NCBI RefSeq assembly: GCF_001005085.2
Contig: NZ_LBMU02000025.1
Location: forward strand, 62,001-126,000
DNA from: Streptomyces humi
GTDB lineage: Bacteria; Actinomycetota; Actinomycetes; Streptomycetales; Streptomycetaceae
Reading direction: 5' to 3'
DNA length: 64,000 nucleotides
Notes under the pieces: generated by a model
Told to the model about the DNA's origin: nothing
Databases searched by the model: none
Seen by the model: the letters and a program-made list of their open reading frames with translations, nothing else
Part shown: positions 52,437 to 61,771 of the stretch, in pieces
Layout of the letters: each line of letters starts with the position of its first letter
Numbering within the stretch: the first letter of the stretch is position 1
Program-made: the position numbers and the translations under genes

Positions 52437-54602
52437 ATGGAGCACACGAACAACGCGGATCTCCGGGCCCGGGCCGACGCCGTCCTCGCCCGCCTCGTCG
52501 GCGACGACACCGGCACCGCCCGGCTGCGCGAGGACCAGTGGCGGGCGATCGAGGCACTGGTCGCCGAACGGCGCCGGGCCCTGGTCGTGCAGCGCACGGG
52601 CTGGGGCAAGTCCGCGGTGTACTTCGTGGCCACCTCGCTGCTGCGCGCCGGAGGCAGCGGCCCGACTGTGATCGTCTCCCCACTGCTCGCGCTCATGCGC
52701 AACCAGGTGGAGGCGGCAGCACGGGCCGGTATCCACGCCCGCACCATCAACTCGTCCAACACCGAGGACTGGGAGGCGATCCAGACAGAGATCGCGACCG
52801 GCGAGGTGGACGTCCTTCTCGTGTCACCGGAGCGCCTCAACAACCCCGACTTCCGCGACCAGGTGCTGCCCCGGCTCGCCGCGGCGACCGGTCTGCTCGT
52901 CGTGGACGAGGCCCACTGCATCTCCGACTGGGGCCACGACTTCCGGCCCGACTACCGGCGGCTGCGCACCATGCTCGCCGACCTCCCGGCCGGCGTGCCC
53001 GTGCTGGCGACCACCGCCACGGCCAACGCGCGTGTGACCGCGGACGTCGCCGAGCAGTTGGGCACCGGCGGCGGTTCGGACGCGTTGGTACTGCGCGGCC
53101 CGCTGGACCGGGAGAGCCTCAGCCTGAGCGTGCTGCGACTGCCGGACGCGGCGCACCGGATGGCCTGGCTCGCCGATCACCTGGACGACCTGCCGGGGTC
53201 GGGCATCGTCTACACGCTCACCGTGGCGGCGGCCGAGGAGGTCACCGCCTTCCTCCGACAGCGCGGTCACACCGTGGCGTCGTACACGGGGAAGACGGAG
53301 AACGCGGACCGGCAGCAGGCCGAGGAGGACCTGCTCGGCAACCGGGTCAAGGCGCTGATCGCCACCTCCGCCCTCGGTATGGGCTTCGACAAGCCCGACC
53401 TCGGGTTCGTGGTGCATCTGGGCTCGCCCTCCTCCCCCATCGCCTACTACCAGCAGGTGGGCCGTGCGGGACGCGGTGTCGAGCACGCCGAGGTACTTCT
53501 CCTGCCGGGCCGCGAGGACGAGGCGATCTGGAGCTACTTCGCGTCGCTCGCCTTCCCGTCGGAGGAGCTGGTGCGCCGCACCCTGGACGTCCTGTCCCGG
53601 GCCGGCGGTCCGATGTCGCTGCCCGCGCTGGAACCGCTGGTGGAGCTGCGTCGGTCCCGGCTGGAGGCCATGCTCAAGGTCCTCGACGTGGACGGCGCGG
53701 TCAAGCGGGTCAAGGGCGGCTGGATCGCGACCGGACAGCCGTGGACGTACGACGCCGATCGGTACGCGTGGGTGGCGCGGCAGCGCGCCGCCGAACAGCA
53801 GGCGATGCGCGAGTACGCGGCCACGACGGACTGCCGGATGGAGTTTTTGCAGCGGCAGCTGGACGACGAGGGCGCGAAGCCGTGCGGCCGCTGCGACAAC
53901 TGCGCCCAGCCACGCTTCAGCGCGGACACCTCCCCGGCCGCGGTGGACGCCGCGCGGGTCGATCTGGGGCGGGCGGGGACCGAAGTGGAGCCCCGCCGGA
54001 TGTGGCCCACCGGACTGCCGGCGATCGGCATCGAACTCAAGGGACGCATTCCGGCCGGTGAACAGGCCTCGGTCGGGCGGGCCTTGGGGCGCTTGTCGGA
54101 CATCGGATGGGGCAACCGGCTACGACCACTGCTCGCGCCCCAGGCCCCGGACACTCCGGTGCCGGACGACGTGGCCCGTGCCGTGGTGGAGGTACTGGCC
54201 GACTGGGCGAAGGGGCCGGGCGGCTGGGCAGCCGGTGCGGCCGACGCACAGCCGCGGCCGCGAGGGGTCGTGACTGTCGCCTCACGCTCCAGGCCTGAGC
54301 TGATCCACTCTCTCGGGGCACGGATCGCGGAGATCGGCAGACTGCCGCTGCTGGGCAGCGTGGAGTACGCGGGCGACGCACAGCCGGGCTCCCGCAGCAA
54401 CAGCGCGCAGCGACTGAAGGCCCTCGACGGTGCGCTGACCGTGCCGCCCGCCCTGGCCGCCGCCCTCGCCGAGGCTCAGGGGCCGGTGCTGCTGGTGGAC
54501 GACTTCACCGAGACGGGCTGGACACTGGCCGTAGCCGCGCGCCTGCTCAGGCGGTCCGGGGCGCAGGGGGTGTTGCCGCTGGTCCTGGCGGTTCAGGGCT
54601 GA
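52437..54602 (+). CDS. recQ: RecQ-family DNA helicase with C-terminal phosphoribosyltransferase-like domain
   Basis: A 721-residue 3'-5' DNA helicase. Motifs in order: RTGWGKSAV (I), [11 protein letters not shown] (Ia), [16 protein letters not shown] (II and aromatic loop), ATTATAN (III), [14 protein letters not shown] (V), [11 protein letters not shown] (VI). The zinc-binding part has [13 protein letters not shown] region about 530-620 resembles an RQC-like domain. The last ~120 residues carry [20 protein letters not shown], which is the PRPP-binding loop pattern of phosphoribosyltransferases. ATG 52437 is taken (52428 is in frame as well); there is no SD, so a short or absent leader is likely. 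Confidence 0.9.
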   Translation: MEHTNNADLRARADAVLARLVGDDTGTARLREDQWRAIEALVAERRRALVVQRTGWGKSAVYFVATSLLRAGGSGPTVIVSPLLALMRNQVEAAARAGIHARTINSSNTEDWEAIQTEIATGEVDVLLVSPERLNNPDFRDQVLPRLAAATGLLVVDEAHCISDWGHDFRPDYRRLRTMLADLPAGVPVLATTATANARVTADVAEQLGTGGGSDALVLRGPLDRESLSLSVLRLPDAAHRMAWLADHLDDLPGSGIVYTLTVAAAEEVTAFLRQRGHTVASYTGKTENADRQQAEEDLLGNRVKALIATSALGMGFDKPDLGFVVHLGSPSSPIAYYQQVGRAGRGVEHAEVLLLPGREDEAIWSYFASLAFPSEELVRRTLDVLSRAGGPMSLPALEPLVELRRSRLEAMLKVLDVDGAVKRVKGGWIATGQPWTYDADRYAWVARQRAAEQQAMREYAATTDCRMEFLQRQLDDEGAKPCGRCDNCAQPRFSADTSPAAVDAARVDLGRAGTEVEPRRMWPTGLPAIGIELKGRIPAGEQASVGRALGRLSDIGWGNRLRPLLAPQAPDTPVPDDVARAVVEVLADWAKGPGGWAAGAADAQPRPRGVVTVASRSRPELIHSLGARIAEIGRLPLLGSVEYAGDAQPGSRSNSAQRLKALDGALTVPPALAAALAEAQGPVLLVDDFTETGWTLAVAARLLRRSGAQGVLPLVLAVQG

Positions 54603-54888
54603 TCCACCCGCTGCCGTTCGACCGCGATGCCGGCCGCGGTGCACGAACGTGCCGCTGTCGAACGTCTCAAGGGTCGTCCGCTGCCTCGTGGGGTAGGGAT
54701 ATAAGTCACACTCCACCAGATAACAGTCGGTGGCCCCATTTGCTCGTTGCCGCATCCAAGTTCGACAGGAAGAATTGAAGTCCGCTCCCCGCACGGCTCG
54801 TCCGTGATCCGGTTGGGCTTTGCTGCGGTGCGCGCTCCCCCGAATCCAATCCTGCCCGCAGTGTGGGCGCGTAGCCGAAGGGAGGAAC

Positions 54889-55509
54889 GTGACCTTCGGA
54901 TTCGCTCCGTCCTCGGCGGCATCCCTGTCGACGTCCGCGTCCGCCGCTTCCGCCAGCCGTCTGCTCGAGCCCGCGGAGTGGGCCGACGCCGGAATACCGC
55001 TGCTGCGCAACCCCCGTGAGGTCGTCAGCGGGCTGCACACCCGGCACCTGCCCCGGCTCGGCACGGCGATCGTGGCCGTCCTGGACCCGGAGGAGCGCCT
55101 GTGTGCCAGTGCCTCCTTCAGCCGGCGCACCGCCCCGGCCGACGGCTGGATGTTCCGGAACGTGCTGTTGGACCAGCTGCGCCGGGTCATCCCGCACGAT
55201 CTTCGCCGGCGCACCCCGGTACGTACCGCCGTGCTGCTCTACTGCCGGGAGGGGGACGCGCGTTGGACGGAGGAGGACGGCGCCTGGATGTGGGGGCTGC
55301 GGGACGCCTGCACCCTGCACGGGCTGCGCTGCGGGGCGTACATCACGCTGACGCACGACGGCTGGCAGGTGCTCGGCGAGGGTCGTGGCGGGCGGCGCCC
55401 CAGTGCCGACTCGGCTCCTGAGCCCTTCGCCCTGTCCCAGGCCCCGCCGTTGGCACCGCGCACCGGGGGCGCGGCTTCCGAGGTGCTGCGCCGCGCGGCC
55501 GCTCGCTGA
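54889..55509 (+). CDS. Hypothetical protein, conserved-looking core
   Basis: A 206-residue protein I do not recognise. After a Ser/Ala-rich N-terminus (about 1-35), residues about 35-160 are compact and hydrophobic-patterned (LGTAIVAVLDPEERLCASASF, GWMFRNVLLDQLRRVIPHD, TAVLLYCREGD, WMWGLRDACTLHGLRCGAYITLT). The C-terminus is Pro/Arg/Ala-rich. There are no membrane segments. The GTG at 54889 follows GGGAGG closely (3-4 bases). The 286-bp gap after recQ contains an AT-rich stretch near 54700-54715 (GGGATATAAGTC), a likely own promoter, so it is probably not in the recQ operon. Confidence 0.7.
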   Translation: MTFGFAPSSAASLSTSASAASASRLLEPAEWADAGIPLLRNPREVVSGLHTRHLPRLGTAIVAVLDPEERLCASASFSRRTAPADGWMFRNVLLDQLRRVIPHDLRRRTPVRTAVLLYCREGDARWTEEDGAWMWGLRDACTLHGLRCGAYITLTHDGWQVLGEGRGGRRPSADSAPEPFALSQAPPLAPRTGGAASEVLRRAAAR

Positions 55510-55937
55510 ATCCCGGCCCTGTGAGGGGAGGTGCCGGGCCGGGCCGGCCGGACGCCCTTCGTGCGGAGGCCGACCGGATACACGTCGTGCAGAGGCCGGC
55601 CGGCCACGAATCAGCGGCCCGGCACGGCGGACCCGCCGTACCCGGTGCTCGGGAAGGAACGCTCACCGCGCTCCGGGGCGGCCCGGGCGGGCCCGCGTGG
55701 GTGTCTCGCCGTCGCGGCCTGGCGGGCCCGCGTGGGCGTCCGGCCGTCCGGCACCTCGGCGAGCTAGGAGGATCAGGCCCGGTGCCCGCGTTCCGGACCT
55801 CCGGCGGCCGGACGGCCGCTCCGTGACGGCAGCGGGTACCGCCCGTCAGGTGTCCGGGCACGGCAAAGGCACCACCGTGCGAATCACCGCCGGAACTCCG
55901 CCGGTGCCTCCGGAGACCCAGAGGCGCCGGAGACGGC
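55510..55937. other. 428-bp gap between convergent genes, with 35-bp tandem duplication
   Basis: No supported gene. CCCGGC/GCCGGG (55512-55538) directly after the upstream stop may terminate transcription. GGCGGGCCCGCGTGGG occurs at 55686 and 55721, the start of a 35-bp imperfect duplication. Short frames with GTG starts are present, but none has supporting codon usage. Confidence 0.5.
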
Positions 55938-56564
55938 TCAGACGCCCGCGCCCAGTACCGAGTTGATGTGCTGCGGGTCGCCGCAGACGATCAGCAGGGC
56001 ACCGGCCCGGGAGAGGGCCAGCGGCAGGGCGGTGGCGGCAGCGTCGGCCGGGCCGCCGTTGACGGCGACGACCACGACGGCGCGGGTCGCGGCGCGGGAG
56101 GCGATGGCGGCGTCCGTGTAGAAGACGTCGTCACCCGCGTCGTGCTGCGCCCAGTAGGAGGCTTCACCGAACGACAGCTCGTGGTCGGCCCACGGGTGCT
56201 GCGCGCCGGTGGTGATCACCAGCACGTCGCCGGGGGCACGGCCCGAGTCGAGGAGCAGATCCACCGCTTCCTCGGCCGCGTCGAGAGCACTCTCGACCGA
56301 TGCCGGGATCAACTGGATCTGCGGAGCCGCCGCCGCAGCGGCGGGCACGGCCGGGCCGGACGGGCCTGGCTTGGCCACGTCACGCGCTGTGCGCTGTACC
56401 GGCGGCGCCGGCCGCACAGGGCCGGGACGACCGGGACGCGACGGAGCCGCGGGGCGGGGGCCGGGTACGGGACGGGGGGTCGGCGCGGTACGGCCACTGG
56501 CCGGAATGGCGCGGGGACCCTGGGCACTCTCGTGAATCTGAGGCTCCTCGGGAATGAGAGGCAT
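55938..56564 (-). CDS. Hypothetical protein resembling the C-terminal end of an SF1 helicase
   Basis: A 208-residue protein: a Pro/Arg/Ala-rich N-terminal half (about 1-85), then a globular part. VLVITTGAQHPWADHELSFG, DDVFYTDAAIASRAATRAVVVVAVNG and ALSRAGALLIVCGDPQH follow the order of the last motifs of superfamily 1 helicases (motif V/VI-like, ALSRA..L..VGD), but there is no P-loop and no DExx box. It cannot therefore be an active helicase by itself. No SD precedes the ATG, and the leader is AT-rich (GATAGATATC). It lies 68 bp downstream of rnhB on the same strand. Confidence 0.7.
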   Translation of the reverse strand: MPLIPEEPQIHESAQGPRAIPASGRTAPTPRPVPGPRPAAPSRPGRPGPVRPAPPVQRTARDVAKPGPSGPAVPAAAAAAPQIQLIPASVESALDAAEEAVDLLLDSGRAPGDVLVITTGAQHPWADHELSFGEASYWAQHDAGDDVFYTDAAIASRAATRAVVVVAVNGGPADAAATALPLALSRAGALLIVCGDPQHINSVLGAGV

Positions 56565-56632
56565 GAGCTGATATCTATCAAACGTTGGTGCAGGTCAGGT
56601 GAACCGGGTGGCACAAGAGTGCGACTGGAACG

Positions 56633-57334
56633 TCAGAAGTCGAAGCCGAGCTGACCCTCGATCTCCGGAACGTTTCCCTCCGCCCAGCTGCGGACCTTCT
56701 TGAGGTGCCGCCACTGGGGCAGCGCATCAAGATACGCCCACGACAACCGGTGGTACGGGGTGGGGCCCCGCTCCTCCAGTGCGGCCTTGTGCACGGGCGA
56801 CGGATACCCGGCGTTGTCCGCAAATCCGAAGTCTGCATGGTCGACACCCAGTTCGGCCATCATTTTGTCGCGCTGAACTTTGGCGATCACCGAGGCCGCC
56901 GCCACGGCCACACACGAACGGTCACCCTTGATGACCGTACGCACCTGCCAGGGCAGGCCCAGGTAGTCGTGCTTCCCGTCGAGGATGACCGCGTCGGGGC
57001 GGACCGGCAGGGCCTCCAGGGCTCGGCTCGCCGCGAGTCGCAGCGCGGCCGTCATCCCGAGGTCGTCGATCTCCTCCGGCGAGGCATGCCCCAGGGCATA
57101 GGCCGTGACCCAGGTCCGCAGCACCTCGGCAAGTTCCGTACGCCGCTTGATGGTCAGCAGCTTGGAGTCGGTGAGGCCCGTGGGCGGCCGGCGAAGACCG
57201 GTGACCGCGGCGCAGACGGTGACGGGGCCGGCCCAGGCGCCGCGCCCCACCTCGTCGACACCGGCAATGACCTTCGCTCCGGTCGTGGCGCGAAGGGAGC
57301 GCTCGACGGTGTGAGTAGGTGGTTCGTACGGCAT
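56633..57334 (-). CDS. rnhB: Ribonuclease HII
   Basis: A 233-residue endonuclease that cuts the RNA part of RNA-DNA hybrids and starts removal of single ribonucleotides from DNA. The active-site acids sit in [14 protein letters not shown] (Asp and Glu, about residues 27-28), in the LDGKHDYL region and near [13 protein letters not shown]. The KVQRD motif is clear. The ATG at 57334 follows AAGGG by six bases; the longer frame to 57412 is discarded. It is upstream of the small helicase-like gene in the same direction. Confidence 0.94.
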   Translation of the reverse strand: MPYEPPTHTVERSLRATTGAKVIAGVDEVGRGAWAGPVTVCAAVTGLRRPPTGLTDSKLLTIKRRTELAEVLRTWVTAYALGHASPEEIDDLGMTAALRLAASRALEALPVRPDAVILDGKHDYLGLPWQVRTVIKGDRSCVAVAAASVIAKVQRDKMMAELGVDHADFGFADNAGYPSPVHKAALEERGPTPYHRLSWAYLDALPQWRHLKKVRSWAEGNVPEIEGQLGFDF

Positions 57335-57415
57335 GGCGCCCTTAGGGTACGCCGCGCTGATCCCCGAGCGACACCCCGGCCTCCCGGAGGGCGCGGCCGA
57401 CCGCCGGAACATGGA

Positions 57416-58045
57416 TCACGCGTCGCGCGACAGCAGTAGCGGAAGCATGAACCCGTCGATCATCTCTTCGATCTCCCGGTCGCTCCATTCGCTTCCAGAA
57501 ATCTTGGTGCGGTACATCATCATCGCCGGAATGGCGTCGAGGACATAGCCGTTGGCCGCATCGGGCCGTACCTCACCACGCTCTGTGCCACGGGAGACGA
57601 TCTCGCCGATCAGCCTGGTGGTCGGCTCCACGACCGCTTCGAAGATCACACCATGGAACCTTTCGGCCTGCACCGGATCGCATTCGTGAATCACCGATCG
57701 CAGTGCGAAGCCCGGACGCGAGAACATCGCGTCCCGGGTCTGCCGGCACAGGGCCAACAGGTCCTCGCGGACACTTCCGACGTCGGGCGCCTGCTCGAAA
57801 CGCGGCAGACCGGCCTGTAGGGCGTCGGCGACCAGGTCCTCCTTGGAGGACCAGCGGCGGTAGACCGCGGCCTTGCCGGTCTGGGCCCCGGCGGCGACAC
57901 CTTCCATGGTGAGACCGTTCCAGCCGACCGTGCTGAGCTGCTCCAAGGCGGCGTCGAGGATCGCGCGTTCGAGAACCGCACCGCGCCGACGAGGGGAAAC
58001 CGCCTGAGGGGGAGCGGGGGCGGCGGTCCAGCGCGAGGTAACCAT
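57416..58045 (-). CDS. TetR-family transcriptional repressor
   Basis: A 209-residue regulator. The N-terminal HTH (about 25-70) reads LERAILDAALEQLSTVGWNG, LTMEGVAAGAQTGKAAVYRRW, SSKEDLVADAL. The remainder is a helical ligand-binding domain. The ATG at 58045 follows GGAGAA by six bases. It is divergent from an MFS drug exporter, and two near-identical 20-bp palindromes lie between them, the classic layout in which the repressor shuts off both genes until a ligand binds. Confidence 0.93.
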   Translation of the reverse strand: MVTSRWTAAPAPPQAVSPRRRGAVLERAILDAALEQLSTVGWNGLTMEGVAAGAQTGKAAVYRRWSSKEDLVADALQAGLPRFEQAPDVGSVREDLLALCRQTRDAMFSRPGFALRSVIHECDPVQAERFHGVIFEAVVEPTTRLIGEIVSRGTERGEVRPDAANGYVLDAIPAMMMYRTKISGSEWSDREIEEMIDGFMLPLLLSRDA

Positions 58046-58151
58046 CTGAGTTTCTCCAGCGAGCAGGGGAGCGGGGATTGCGGAGCGGGGGATGCGGAGC
58101 GGGGGATGCAGCGTGCGACGGCAAAGGGGGACGCGGCACACGACGCAGTTA

Positions 58152-58171
58152 AGTGAACGCTTGCGTTCTCT
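58152..58171. promoter_or_regulatory. TetR operator O1
   Basis: AGTGAACGCTTGCGTTCTCT, arms AGTGAACG/CGTTCTCT with one mismatch, in the tetR-MFS divergent region on the repressor-gene side. Confidence 0.85.
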
Positions 58172-58199
58172 ACTGAGGACTCACTACCGTTGGCGTGAC

Positions 58200-58219
58200 A
58201 GTGAACGCTTACGTTCACT
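58200..58219. promoter_or_regulatory. TetR operator O2
   Basis: AGTGAACGCTTACGTTCACT, perfect 8-bp arms AGTGAACG/CGTTCACT, 48 bp from O1 and 23 bp before the exporter's GTG, probably over its promoter. Confidence 0.9.
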
Positions 58220-58242
58220 AAAACATTTGTGGGGGATCCACA

Positions 58243-59790
58243 GTGACAACCTCTCAGCTGATACAGGGCCAGAAACCGGGTGCGGCACGTCGGCAGGGGC
58301 GCCCAGGCATCGCCCTCACCGTGATCGCCGCCTGCCAACTCATGGTCGTACTTGACGCGACGATTGTGAACATCGCGCTCCCGCACATTCAAGACGCTCT
58401 CAGGTTCAGCACCACGGACCTGACATGGGTGGTCAGCGCCTACACACTCACCTTCGGCGGACTGCTGCTCCTCGGCGCGCGAGCCGGCGACATCCTGGGC
58501 CGGCGCCGGGTTTTCATGACCGGCATCCTGCTGTTCACCTTCGCCTCGCTCCTCGGTGGTCTCGCCCAGGAGCCCTGGCAGCTGCTGGCCGCCCGGGCCC
58601 TCCAGGGCATGGGCGGCGCGATCGCGTCGCCCACCTCCCTGGCGCTGATCACCACGACGTTCCCCGAAGGCCCGGAACGGAACCGGGCGTTCGGCGTGTT
58701 CGCAGCCGTCTCCGCGGGCGGCGGTGCCATCGGACTGCTGGCCGGCGGCATGCTCACCGACTGGCTCGACTGGCGCTGGGTGTTCTTCGTCAACGTGCCG
58801 ATCGGCCTGCTGATCGTCGCCCTCACCCCGCAGTACATCAACGAGTCCGAACGCCACCCCGGCCGCTTCGACATCGCGGGCGCGCTGACCTCCACACTGG
58901 GCATGGCCTCCCTGGTGTACGGCTTCATCCGGGCCTCGGAGGACGGCTGGCGCGACGGCCTGACCCTGGGCTCCTTCGCCGCCGCGGTGGTGCTTCTGCT
59001 GGCCTTCGTCTTCATCGAGACCCGGGCGAAGGAACCCATCACACCACTGCGGATGTTCGCCGAGCGTAACCGCTCCGGGACGTACGTCATCATGCTGAGC
59101 CTGGCCGCGGCGATGTTCGGCATGTTCTTCTACATCGTGCTGTTCGTGCAGAACGTGCTGGGCTACAGCCCGATCAGAGCCGGTCTGGCCTTCCTGCCGG
59201 TGACGGCGGCCATCGCCGTCGGCGCGGGGCTGTCGCAGCGGTTCCTGCCCGTTCTCGGCCCGAAGCCGTTCATGATGACCGGGTCGGCGCTCGTGGTCGT
59301 CGGACTGGCCTGGCAGACGTTCATCAACCCCGACAGCTCCTATGTCGGCGGCGTGCTCGGACCCATGCTGGTCTTCGGTTTCGGCATGGGGCTGAACTTC
59401 GTGACGGCGACCGTCACCGCGGTGTCCGGGGTCGCCCCGCACGAGGCCGGAGCGGCGTCCGGACTGCTCAACGCCATGCAGCAGGTGGGCGGCTCGCTGG
59501 GCCTTTCGATCCTGACCACGGTGTTCGGCACGGCCAGCAAGGACGAGGCGCGGAAGCAGCTGCCGAAGTTCCTCGCCGAGGGTTCGCCGGAGCAGAAGGC
59601 GGAGTTCGCCAAGTCCCGTCAGCTGCCCGCGCCGTGGGGGCACGAGGTGCTCGCACACGGCATCTCGACGGCGTTCGTGCCGGCCGCCGCGATGGCCGGG
59701 ATCGGCCTGCTCACCGCCTGGCTGGTGATCAAGGTCCGCAAGAGCGATCTCGAAGCCCTCGCCGGCACCGCCGGCCCGGGGCTGGGCTGA
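58243..59790 (+). CDS. MFS drug exporter, DHA2 (14 TM) family
   Basis: A 515-residue proton-driven efflux permease with about 14 membrane helices. DHA2 signatures are present: MVVLDATIVNIALPHI in TM1, WVVSAYTLTFGGLLLLGARAGDILGRRR (motif A region), ARALQGMGGAIASPTSLALI, and AAVSAGGGAIGLLAGGML (motif C region). The GTG at 58243 has GGGGGA about seven bases upstream. Control by the divergent TetR protein through two operators is strongly suggested. Likely role: resistance to a toxic or antibiotic compound of unknown identity. Confidence 0.93.
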   Translation: MTTSQLIQGQKPGAARRQGRPGIALTVIAACQLMVVLDATIVNIALPHIQDALRFSTTDLTWVVSAYTLTFGGLLLLGARAGDILGRRRVFMTGILLFTFASLLGGLAQEPWQLLAARALQGMGGAIASPTSLALITTTFPEGPERNRAFGVFAAVSAGGGAIGLLAGGMLTDWLDWRWVFFVNVPIGLLIVALTPQYINESERHPGRFDIAGALTSTLGMASLVYGFIRASEDGWRDGLTLGSFAAAVVLLLAFVFIETRAKEPITPLRMFAERNRSGTYVIMLSLAAAMFGMFFYIVLFVQNVLGYSPIRAGLAFLPVTAAIAVGAGLSQRFLPVLGPKPFMMTGSALVVVGLAWQTFINPDSSYVGGVLGPMLVFGFGMGLNFVTATVTAVSGVAPHEAGAASGLLNAMQQVGGSLGLSILTTVFGTASKDEARKQLPKFLAEGSPEQKAEFAKSRQLPAPWGHEVLAHGISTAFVPAAAMAGIGLLTAWLVIKVRKSDLEALAGTAGPGLG

Positions 59791-60023
59791 CCCCACGAGG
59801 TCCGCACCACTGCGGCCGGCGCCACGGTCAACGTCAGAAGAACCCATCCCACCCACACCCTCCCGCTCCGACTCCGCCTCCCGATCCGCCCTCCGCACCT
59901 GGACGGAGCGCGGATCGGATACCGGGAGAACGCCGCACGATTACCCAGAGTTCCCACCGGGCACGGAGAGTACAAAAAGCGAGGTCGGCCATACGGCGAG
60001 AGGCGCGGGGCCCGGCCGTCCTA

Positions 60024-60092
60024 CGGGTGACCGCCCCGGCGCGCGGGGGCGGGGCCGTCCTGCTGTGCTCCGCGCGCCGGGGCGGTCACCCG
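60024..60092. terminator. Bidirectional terminator, perfect 23-bp arms
   Basis: 60024-60046 and 60070-60092 are perfect reverse complements (CGGGTGACCGCCCCGG.. on the left) with a 23-nt loop. The right arm contains the last codons and TGA of the minus-strand ADP-ribosylglycohydrolase gene. It lies between that gene and the convergent exporter. The preceding 230 bp (59791-60023) show no gene. Confidence 0.88.
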
Positions 60093-61015
60093 CCGGCGCT
60101 GGTGCCCGTCGCCGACGGTGTCCACTGCGGCAGCGGTTCCGTGCGCCGCGCCCAGGCGGCCGGAGGTGCTCCCGCCTCGGCGCCCGCGAGGACGCCGCCC
60201 ACGATGGCGCAGGTGGTGTCCACATCGCCGCCCACCTGGGCCGTGGCCCAGAACGCCGTCTCGTAGTCGCCGAGGGCACGCGCCGCCGACCACAGGGCGA
60301 AGGGGACGGTGTCGTGAGCCGTCGTACGCCGTCCGCAGCCCAGGACGGCCGCGACGGTGCCGGCGTCGCCGTAGTCGAGCATGTCGCGGGCGCGTCGCAG
60401 CCCCTGGCCGACGGCGCTCCTGGGGATCAGCGAGATGACGCCGTCGAGGAGGTCCGCGGGGCTCGGCGGGCCGCCGGGCCCGGCTGCCAGAGCGGCGGCG
60501 GCAGCGACGGCCATGGCTCCCACGACCGCCTCACGGTGCTGGTGCGTGGGGTAGGCCGAGATCTCGGCCTGATGGGTGGCCTGCTCCGGGTCGTCCGCGT
60601 ACCAGGCGCCCAGGGGCGCGATCCGCATGGCCGCGCCGTTGCCCCACGATCCCTGGCCGTTGAAGAGCGCGGCGGCCAGTTCACGCCAGTCGCCGCCCTC
60701 CCGGACCAGGCGGAGCAGACGGTTGACGGCAGGGCCGTAGCCGCGGTCGAAGTCGTGATGCGTGGCGAAGGAGTGGGCCAGCGCGTCCTGGTCGACGCGT
60801 TGATGGGCGGCCAGGACGGCGACGACGGAGCAGGCCATCTCGGTGTCGTCGGTCCACTGCCAGGGACCCGGCGGCAGCTCTCGCCGCTTGAGCAGCGGAT
60901 AGTTCACCGGGACGAAGAACTGTGAGCCCAGCGCGTCACCGACGGCGAGTCCGCGCAGGCTGGCCAGGGCGCGGTCCAGGCGCCCCGGGGTCGAGGAGTC
61001 GAAGGAGGAGGTCAT
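60086..61015 (-). CDS. ADP-ribosylglycohydrolase family protein (DraG/ARH-like)
   Basis: A 309-residue soluble hydrolase expected to remove ADP-ribose from a protein or small molecule using two magnesium ions. Metal-site motifs are WTDDTEMA near residue 55 and GGDVDTTCAIVGG near 265. GLAVGDALGS at the N-terminus and NGAAMRIAPLG near 128 are family signatures. The target is unknown. It ends inside the hairpin terminator, and the next gene upstream on the same strand is a histidine phosphatase 10 bp away, so the two form an operon. Confidence 0.92.
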   Translation of the reverse strand: MTSSFDSSTPGRLDRALASLRGLAVGDALGSQFFVPVNYPLLKRRELPPGPWQWTDDTEMACSVVAVLAAHQRVDQDALAHSFATHHDFDRGYGPAVNRLLRLVREGGDWRELAAALFNGQGSWGNGAAMRIAPLGAWYADDPEQATHQAEISAYPTHQHREAVVGAMAVAAAAALAAGPGGPPSPADLLDGVISLIPRSAVGQGLRRARDMLDYGDAGTVAAVLGCGRRTTAHDTVPFALWSAARALGDYETAFWATAQVGGDVDTTCAIVGGVLAGAEAGAPPAAWARRTEPLPQWTPSATGTSAGG

Positions 61016-61025
61016 CGCGGCCAGC

Positions 61026-61685
61026 CTAGCCGCTCATCCAGTGCGGCTCCGGGTCCCGCCAGCGGTCGAAGGGCTGGTCGAGGCTGTACTTGCCGTCGTC
61101 TCCGAGAACGAGCATCCGCATCTCGGCGTTCCCAGGGTTGGAGAGCGACTCGAAGTCCGCGACCGTCCAGTGGAACCAGCGCATGCAGAACAGCCGCATC
61201 GCCAGACCGTGGGTGACGAGGAGCACGTTCGGCGGGTGGTCCGGTGCCTCGAAGCTGCGGAACAGGCTCTCCAGGAAGCCGCCGACCCGGTCGTACACGT
61301 CGGCCCCGGACTCCCCCTGGGGAAAGCGGAAGAAGAAGTGCCCGTACGCGTCCCGGTACGTCTTCTGAAGGCGTACGTCGTCGCGGTCCTGCCAGTTTCC
61401 CCAGTCCTGCTCACGCAGCCGGGGCTCCTCACGCACCCGTATGAGATCCGGGTCGAGGTGGAAGGCGCGGAGAGTCTCGTGCGTACGGCGGTACGGGGAG
61501 ACGTACACGCTGACACGCTCCTGGCCGAAGATCTCCCGGATGCGTTTTCCGGTCTCCTCGGCCTGTCGCCAGCCCCGGTCGGTCAGGGCCAGCGCATGGT
61601 CGGGTTCGCGTTCATACACGGAGTCGTCGACATTGCCGGTTGACTCGCCGTGCCGGACAAGGACGATGCGCCGTGGTCGTGCCAT
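61026..61685 (-). CDS. Histidine phosphatase family protein (phosphoglycerate mutase-like)
   Basis: A 219-residue cytosolic enzyme of the branch-1 histidine phosphatases. The phosphorylated histidine is in LVRHGEST (about residue 12). The second histidine is in LLVTHGLAMRLF (about 165), and YVSPYRRTHET supplies the arginine of the pocket. The substrate is not predictable; a phosphoglycerate-mutase role is unlikely given the RHGEST context and length. First gene of a two-gene operon with the ADP-ribosylglycohydrolase. Confidence 0.9.
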   Translation of the reverse strand: MARPRRIVLVRHGESTGNVDDSVYEREPDHALALTDRGWRQAEETGKRIREIFGQERVSVYVSPYRRTHETLRAFHLDPDLIRVREEPRLREQDWGNWQDRDDVRLQKTYRDAYGHFFFRFPQGESGADVYDRVGGFLESLFRSFEAPDHPPNVLLVTHGLAMRLFCMRWFHWTVADFESLSNPGNAEMRMLVLGDDGKYSLDQPFDRWRDPEPHWMSG

Positions 61686-61771
61686 GCCAAAACCCTAGAT
61701 CGAGTGACGCGAAGTCGAGCACTCGGATGGGCCTCATACGGCGCAGGTCACATTAAATGAAGGTTGGATAT

